Below are positions 57,771-64,000 of a stretch of DNA of 64,000 nt, piece after piece. The position numbers and the translations under genes are program-made. Location of the stretch: positions 37,433,217 to 37,497,216 of the forward strand of contig JACMZG010001911.1 of NCBI GenBank assembly GCA_018340805.1. The letters run 5' to 3'. The notes beneath the pieces are model-generated. The model made no database searches. It was not told the origin of the DNA and worked only from the letters and a program-made list of their open reading frames with translations. How positions within the stretch are numbered: the first letter of the stretch is position 1; every line of letters begins with the position of its first letter. The stretch comes from Microvelia longipes. Taxonomy: Eukaryota > Arthropoda > Insecta > Hemiptera > Veliidae.

Positions 57771-58349
57771 TCGAAAACGACACCCTACTCGAAATTTAAT
57801 TTTTTAACGACCGTAATTTTTAACCAAAACAAATGCGAATTCCGAAGGAAATTCGCTGAAAGGCTGGTAAAAGTGGGATATTTTTATTAAATAAAACGTG
57901 CAAAACAAATTTTTAAGATAGAGCCGACAATTTTAAGTTAAAAACTTCTTATAATGCTTTAACTTAGATGGCTGAAATAAAGATCATATACCTTTTATAG
58001 GCAATTTTATTGAGAAATATATTCAAAGCGCTAATTTTACGTAAACTATGCGATAATCATGCAAGTACTCTAATTTCGAGCCTCGAATACTTGTTCAATA
58101 AGAAATTATATACAACATTGTCCTGTAAATTTTATTGATTTTACACACATTGAATTTATAGCACCATTAGCATTCTATAGTATGCTCTGGAGGAACCTTT
58201 TAAATGTTCAAAAATAGAGGTTGGAAGAGCATTTGGTAATTGATTCCCCTGGTAGTTTAAATTTCTTAACATTTTTTAACAACTATTAAGGAATTGAGGA
58301 CATTTAATCACACACAATGGTAATCCCTTTTACCCAAAACTTTTACCCA

Positions 58350-58351
<2 letters not shown>

Positions 58352-58437
<86 letters not shown>

Positions 58438-58445
58438 ATATATAT

Positions 58446-58516
<71 letters not shown>
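58352..58516. repeat. Long (TA)n array
   Basis: About 165 bp of nearly pure TA with three slips. The translated frames here are only low-complexity Tyr/Ile runs. Confidence 0.97.
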
Positions 58517-58519
<3 letters not shown>

Positions 58520-58744
58520 TAGTACATTTCAAATACATCAACCTGATTATATAACTCCGGACGAAGCTATTGCGATAAAATTCGTATCTACCCCTCTAAA
58601 TCGACCACTTGAAGTTTATAAACCTAATTTGTTTGGTATTCGTCTGGCATATATGGTAATCCGATTACCAAAATATGTTTTTCTTGATAAATGTAGAAAG
58701 TTAAAAATAGATAATTTTTTAAACTGTGTCATGTCTCATGTCCT

Positions 58745-58955
58745 CGACAGATTGATACCAATACCGCTGAATTCCGGTAATTTATCCCAACCTATATTTT
58801 TCCTATACAATGTATTATAAATTATGAATTCTGGTGTACCAGTAGGCATTTTTTTAAATTTTAAGTGAAAAATAGTACTTATATATGTCAAACGATGGTT
58901 TGGTGAAAAATAACCGCAATTTAATAATATTGGTATCAAATTATTTGAAACATTA
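58745..58955. repeat. Diverged inverted repeat
   Basis: 'gattgataccaataccgctg' (58750) is echoed in reverse as 'attggtatcaaat' (58930), with the following 'cggtaatttatccc' against 'gaaaaataaccgc'. The arms are about 50 bp and about 70% alike by eye. Confidence 0.4.
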
Positions 58956-59108
58956 CACATATTCTAAAATAATTGAAATAAAGTTAATTTTTTAAGTTAC
59001 CGTAGATAAACACATTTTGGTTATTAGATTACTATACGTGCCGGATGATTACTGAACAAATAATTGGGTATTTATATATATTTAAATACTAATATTTAAT
59101 TATGAATA

Positions 59109-59221
<113 letters not shown>

Positions 59222-59899
59222 CACGAAGCTGAATAATCAGGGCAATTATATAAAATATACTAACCCCTGTGTGTAAATGAATAAATACATAAATAACATA
59301 TTAATTTAAAGACAAAAAATAAGAAAGAAGAACAGCAACAACATAGACAAAGAACCTATTAATAACAACTTGCAGCATGTTATTAATACAAATAGTATTT
59401 AATAACTAAAGTTTGTAGTAATTATTACAGCTAGTAAATAATTTTTGCGGTTTAATTTTACTTATTCCTTTACTTTTAAAACCTTTGACTTGGAATCTTG
59501 GCCTAGTTAAGTCTGAAGGATATCAAGGTGCTAATCATAAAACATAAGTGGCATTCAGACTTTATAAGTTTATTGACAAAACTTAGTTGACATATTTAGG
59601 AACGCAGCAGCGTTCCGCCCCGGTAAGTCAAAAGAAAAGTAAAAATACCCTGGTTAGTCAGTAAAATAGTCAAAAATCTACTTAAGCTGTTAGTGTATAG
59701 TATACTGTACGCAACAAAGTATGGTTTTTGAGTGTCTGTAGCGTAAAAACGGCTATAGGTACATAAATAATATTATAATATCCTTAAAGGCGTGTCTTGT
59801 AGATCAAAAATAAAAAAATCATCCAAATCGGCCTAGCAGAAGTGGAGAAAAAGAGGTTTGAAAATGACATTTTTGACACTTCTTATTCTTCATTTTTTG

Positions 59900-60370
59900 T
59901 TGACGCACCTACAGCCTAAACTACTAAACGGATTTTGACATAAAGGACTTTTTAGATTCGTCTCATACTCGTGTGCATTCCTACCTCATAAAATCTCAAA
60001 TTCGACATTTCTACGCTGAACGCGGAGCGAAAAACTTAGCTAGCGAACGGTAGTTTTATACATTGAAGCACCTACTGCCTCAACTACTGAACAGATTTTG
60101 ATGTGTCAGGACTTTCTAGATCCTTCTTATGCTCGTGTGCATTCCTACCTTATAAAATCTCGAATTCGACTCAACGTTCTTACGCATAACGCGGAGCGAA
60201 AAACTAACCTACAGCCTAAACTACTGAACATATTTTGATATGTGGTGACTTTTTTAATTTGTCTTATGCCTGTGTGTATTCTTACCTGATAAAATCTTAA
60301 ATTCGACATTCCTGTGCTAAACACGGAGCTAGAAACTAAGCTACCGAACCCTACTTTTATATAAATTGAC
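59900..60370. repeat. Three tandem units of about 150 bp
   Basis: Units start near 59903, 60065 and 60207. Each has 'cctacagcctaaactactga' (variants), 'attttgata', 'ctcgtgtgcattcctacc', 'aaaatctcaaattcgac' and an 'aacgcggagcgaaaaact' block. This is the pattern of a decayed transposable-element repeat. Confidence 0.8.
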
Positions 60371-61132
60371 CCATCTGCACTCTTTACTAATGAATGGATT
60401 TTGTGATTGAGGCCTTTTGGATATTTTCTGAATCCTATGTTGTAAGCGCCGCAGAAAACAAAGCTTGAGAGTGTCATATACAATACCTTGACACTTTTTA
60501 CAGCTTTATTTACTATACATATTATGTTTACTTCTGTTTTACATAAAACAGGAGCCGTACAAAAAATCATGAAATCTTACCAAAAACCACTTATGTGGTA
60601 AAATACTCCCCGCCAAGTCTTTGGTCCAAAAAAGCATGGAAATCAACTTTTCTGTCCCGCCAAGTCATGTCCGTATTGGGTGGAGACTGTCATAAGCGTT
60701 TCAAAGTGAAGTTGCTAGGTTGGCAATAGTTAAGGGCCTATTTACATTTAGAGACAATCATCAGCTTCTTCTTCTTGGCGCGTGCCAGAAAAGTGAATCA
60801 CTTTAGAGGTAGAGTATATCCCAAAAAAAACACTCCGTGAAAAAAATGCAGCCAAGTCTTGCGTAAAAAGTTATGATATCATAGTTTATATGCCAAGTCT
60901 ATTCATTCCTTGTTTTCATAAATCTTGAGAGATATAGATGTTTATTTAATATCCGCAACGTACGCGCTCAAAGGCCTTACAAAATTTAACAGCAAAGAAA
61001 TTTGACATGCAAGAACGCAGAGGTAAAATTAAATTATCATGAATTTCTTCCTCAAATCAACATTGATGTTTTTTTTAAATATATAAAGTAGGTATTACCT
61101 ATACTTATTTATTCTTTCTAATTTCGTTATTT

Positions 61133-62700
61133 AGCGTTCTTGCCAAGTGAGTTATCTTACTGACGAACGAACACTTTCTGTGAAGATCAAGTCTTTTATA
61201 TCTGCTAAATATCAATCCTATTTTGGGGTCCCTCAGGGGTCTCATTTGGGGCCATTATTGTTCATTCTATTTATCAATGACCTTATTTTTATTCTGAATG
61301 ATGCTGAGTTTTTGCTACTTGCGGATGATTTAAAATATATAAATAATTTGAAATACCATCGATGCAATAGCATTACAGAATGCTCTTGATAAACTCTATG
61401 AATGGTGTTGTATTAATAGGCTACCTCTAAACATTTCTAAATGTAACATTATTAGCTTCTTCAAAATAACTAGTCCTGTAATTTTTAATTATTCAATTAA
61501 CAATACTCCACTTAACTCTGTTGCCTCAATAAGAGATCTAGGTATAGTATTTGATAACAAACTCAGTTTCATCCACCATATAAATCAAATATCCTCCAAA
61601 GCCTTAAGATGTCTAGGCTTTGTTATCAGGTCTTGTAAAGATTTTAAAAATATCAGTACCATTAATCCATTATACTGTGCCCTCGTATGTCCTATTCTTG
61701 AGTACTCATCACAAATATGGTCTCCTAATTATCAAATTCACATTAAGTCATTAGAAAGAGTACAACACAAATATTTGAGATATATTAACTACAGGCTTCA
61801 TATACCCATAGAAAGATTAAATTATAACAATCTCATGAATATTCTCAAGATTCAAAGTTTAGAGACCAGAAGGATATCAGCAGATATCGTATTTTTGTAT
61901 AAAATTATTCAATCCCAAGTTGATTCAAGTACTTTACTATCTTTGTTAAATTTCCACATACCATCCTATCATACCAGATCTACTCCTACCCTTTGCTATT
62001 CTGTATCATCCAAATAACTATCAATATTATTCTCCTATACCTAGATTTCAAAAATTAACAAATGATATTTGTAAAGATATGGACATTTTCAATACTTCAC
62101 TATACAGTATAAAAAATATCTCAAATCAAAAGAATAGTATAATTACTATTAAGTTTAATTCAGTTAGTCTAAGTTGTCTTTGTGATTCTTTTTTATTGTT
62201 TGGCCTTTTTTTTGGATGTCACTCTTTTATTTTAATATCTTTTTAGTCTAAACTGCCCTTGAGATTTTTTTCTTTCTAATAATATTAATAATTAAAATAG
62301 TAGTCATTTTAATTAAAAAATCATGAGTATGTGCACTCACTGTTATTTACTTAAATTTTTTATTAATGTTTTAGCCTTCAAGTATCTTATTTCAGTTTTC
62401 ATCTTAAAACTAAGAAATTAGAAACAGCAAAACAAAAATTAGAACAAAGAAATTAGAAATTATTCTTTAATCCATTTTTTTTATGATTCTTCTTTTTAAG
62501 ATGAAGATTTTTTAAAAAAAATTATATTTACTGCATAGAGGAATATATAGTACTATCAGTGATTTACTGTTAATTCTTTAAATTTTTAATTTCTTTTTTC
62601 CAAATTTTATTTTAATGTTTTCTATTAAAAAATATTGTATGTTTTTACATGTATAATTAATTATAAATTGGGCTCAAAACCCGTTTTGTGTAAATAAATA
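61133..62700 (+). mobile_element. 5'-truncated jockey/CR1-like LINE with A-rich tail
   Basis: Begins abruptly inside the RT domain: SYLTDERTLSVKI, GVPQGSHLGPLLFILFINDL and LLLADDLK (the catalytic FADD-type block, here LADD). After one frameshift near 61380 come SIRDLGIVFDNKLSF, ILEYSSQIWSP and KSLERVQHKYLRYIN, then HTRST before the stop near 62017. The 3' UTR ends 'cccgttttgtgtaaataaa' with short AAT-type repeats, as in this LINE group. It is the same family as 14440-15420 but less decayed. Confidence 0.85.
61147..62017 (+). pseudogene. LINE reverse transcriptase C-terminal part
   Basis: Two open stretches, 61147-61389 and 61775-62017, with coding sequence between them in another frame. It lacks the endonuclease and most RT motifs before GVPQG, so it cannot be active. 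Confidence 0.8.
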
Positions 62701-62851
62701 AATTAATAAATAATGCACCTTACAAACGGCGGGAATTTTCAGTGACGTCACAAAAATTTTTATACAACACAGATAATTAAAGAATATATGCGATAGATTA
62801 TAATCATCACTCTTTTTATGTTCTTTCTACTTAAATTAAGACAAAACGGTC

Positions 62852-63031
62852 GAAAAATAATGTATTTTATGTAAAATTATAATTATTATGAAGAATAAAA
62901 ATGACGTCACCAATGTACAGTACCTCCCTCTTTGATATAAAGTAGTCAAAGAGGAGGTACTGTACATTGGTGACGTCATTTTTTAGATTCTTCATAATAA
63001 TTATAATTTTACGAAAAATACATTATTTTTC
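62852..63031. mobile_element. 180-bp hairpin element
   Basis: Arms of about 85 bp match nearly perfectly: 'gaaaaataatgtattttatg', then 'taaaattataattattatga', then 'tgacgtcaccaatgtacagt' and 'acctccctctttga'. They surround a loop of about 10 bases. Each arm carries TGACGTCA (62902-62909 and 62971-62978), and another copy of that palindrome lies at 62743-62750. Confidence 0.85.
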
Positions 63032-63099
63032 CATGATATATATCCACTGAGCAGAAGCGTCACAACTTTTTTTTCCAATTTTCAAAGAAAATTGCCCAA

Positions 63100-63119
63100 G
63101 GGGGGGGGGACCCCCCCCC
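63100..63119. repeat. G-run/C-run palindrome
   Basis: Ten or so G followed by 'a' and nine C, then 'tggctatgtccatgcc'. This resembles the ends of a repeat family also hinted at near 12670-12730 and 23690. Confidence 0.6.
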
Positions 63120-63203
63120 TGGCTATGTCCATGCCAAGGAGGGAAAGAGAATTAAAAGCAAAGGGCAACACACTGCACTGCCTTAGTCAGAATATAGTGA
63201 GAC

Positions 63204-63267
63204 TTGAATGAATGAATGAATGAATGAATGAAGAATGAATGAATGAATGAATGAATGAATGAATGAA
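63204..63267. repeat. (TGAA)n microsatellite
   Basis: About 15 TGAA units with one slip. Confidence 0.95.
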
Positions 63268-63625
63268 CCTTTTATTTGAACATTAAAACATTTATAGATT
63301 TACAAATTTTGTTTACATATTTATACTAAAAACAATGTTCAAAATCAGCCTTAGCTGAGGTTTTTGGAAACACATTACGTTTCCTTATTTATACAGCTTC
63401 CATATTTTATAATATTTTATTAATTTATAAATGTTAAAAAAGTTATTTTATAATTTGTTATATAATTATACACACACACTATGTGCATATTGCATATTTA
63501 TTTATTTAATCATTTTTCTATTTGATTACTTAATTAGAAATATATACTTATTTTACTTTTAATTAATAAAACTAATACTATATTATTTATTTATTTTTAT
63601 TTAGAGGTTAGAGGTTTAGGATTTT

Positions 63626-63662
63626 TATATATATATATATATATATACATATATATACATAC

Positions 63663-63715
<53 letters not shown>

Positions 63716-63726
63716 CACATACATAC

Positions 63727-63777
<51 letters not shown>
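63626..63777. repeat. (TA)n/(CATA)n array ending in poly-T
   Basis: TA and CATA units, then a T-run of about 37 bases. The poly-T could be the reversed A-tail of a retrotransposon, but no body is recognised beside it. Confidence 0.9.
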
Positions 63778-63780
<3 letters not shown>

Positions 63781-64000
63781 TGATTATATATGCACTAAAT
63801 ATTATATCTATGTTTAACTATAATAACAATAACAGTAATAATCGTATATATATAAGATAATAATAATAATAATACCTATATTTATTTATATTCTTACACA
63901 TCTCCACACAGCACTAAAAGACCTGAAGATAAGTATCAAGTTATAAACAACTTCACGATAGTTTATCAAACAACTCAGTCCTGATTTTGTAAAGAAAAAT

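Noticed and set aside
58308..58541. Open frames on the - strand made of Tyr-Ile repeats
   Set aside because: Pure product of the TA array, not a protein.
60145..60570. 141-codon frame on the - strand
   Set aside because: Falls largely on the tandem repeat at 59.9-60.4 kb; no motif, no splice or start context, composition unlike the real exons.

Overview
This is a 64 kb piece of an AT-rich animal nuclear genome. Genes are split by long introns with GT-AG junctions, there is no operon structure, and transposable elements and AT or CA microsatellites are everywhere. The encoded CNOT3 N-terminus and POP5 are closest to insect proteins as I know those families. An insect is likely, possibly a hemipteran, but I cannot fix the order from the sequence alone.

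Three conserved genes can be assembled exon by exon with matching splice phases. (1) POP5, a protein subunit of RNase P and RNase MRP, on the + strand: exons at 1672-1820, 11186-11355 and 12323-12481. Its first exon is apparently left of the window. (2) A homologue of MBIP, the MAP3K12-binding inhibitory protein that belongs to the ATAC histone acetyltransferase complex, on the + strand: eight exons from 17257 to 25945, with the 5' end unresolved. (3) CNOT3 (Not3), a CCR4-NOT deadenylase subunit, on the - strand: a complete 11-exon coding sequence from the ATG at 55840 to the stop at 32053, 658 residues. POP5 and MBIP lie in tandem. MBIP and CNOT3 converge across about 6.1 kb in which I find no gene.

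The rest is mostly mobile DNA. The first POP5 intron in the window carries a 5.8 kb composite of two Penelope-like elements (reverse transcriptase plus GIY-YIG endonuclease) arranged head to head as a near-identical inverted repeat. An 11-bp direct repeat flanks the whole composite, and both 3' ends carry a hammerhead-ribozyme-like motif. Elsewhere there are jockey/CR1-like LINE fragments (14.4-15.4 kb and 61.1-62.7 kb), an RTE-like LINE tail (19.9-20.2 kb), tRNA-derived SINEs (35.1 and 53.3 kb, perhaps also 33.5 and 57.5 kb), and foldback or MITE-like hairpins (9.1, 36.7, 45.7, 48.9, 57.2 and 62.9 kb). There are also tandem repeats and a dispersed repeat family with at least six copies.

The most interesting features are the Penelope composite with its ribozyme-like ends, a hairpin MITE lying just downstream of a CNOT3 5' splice site, and several long perfect or near-perfect inverted repeats. 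I see no wholly new multi-gene system here.
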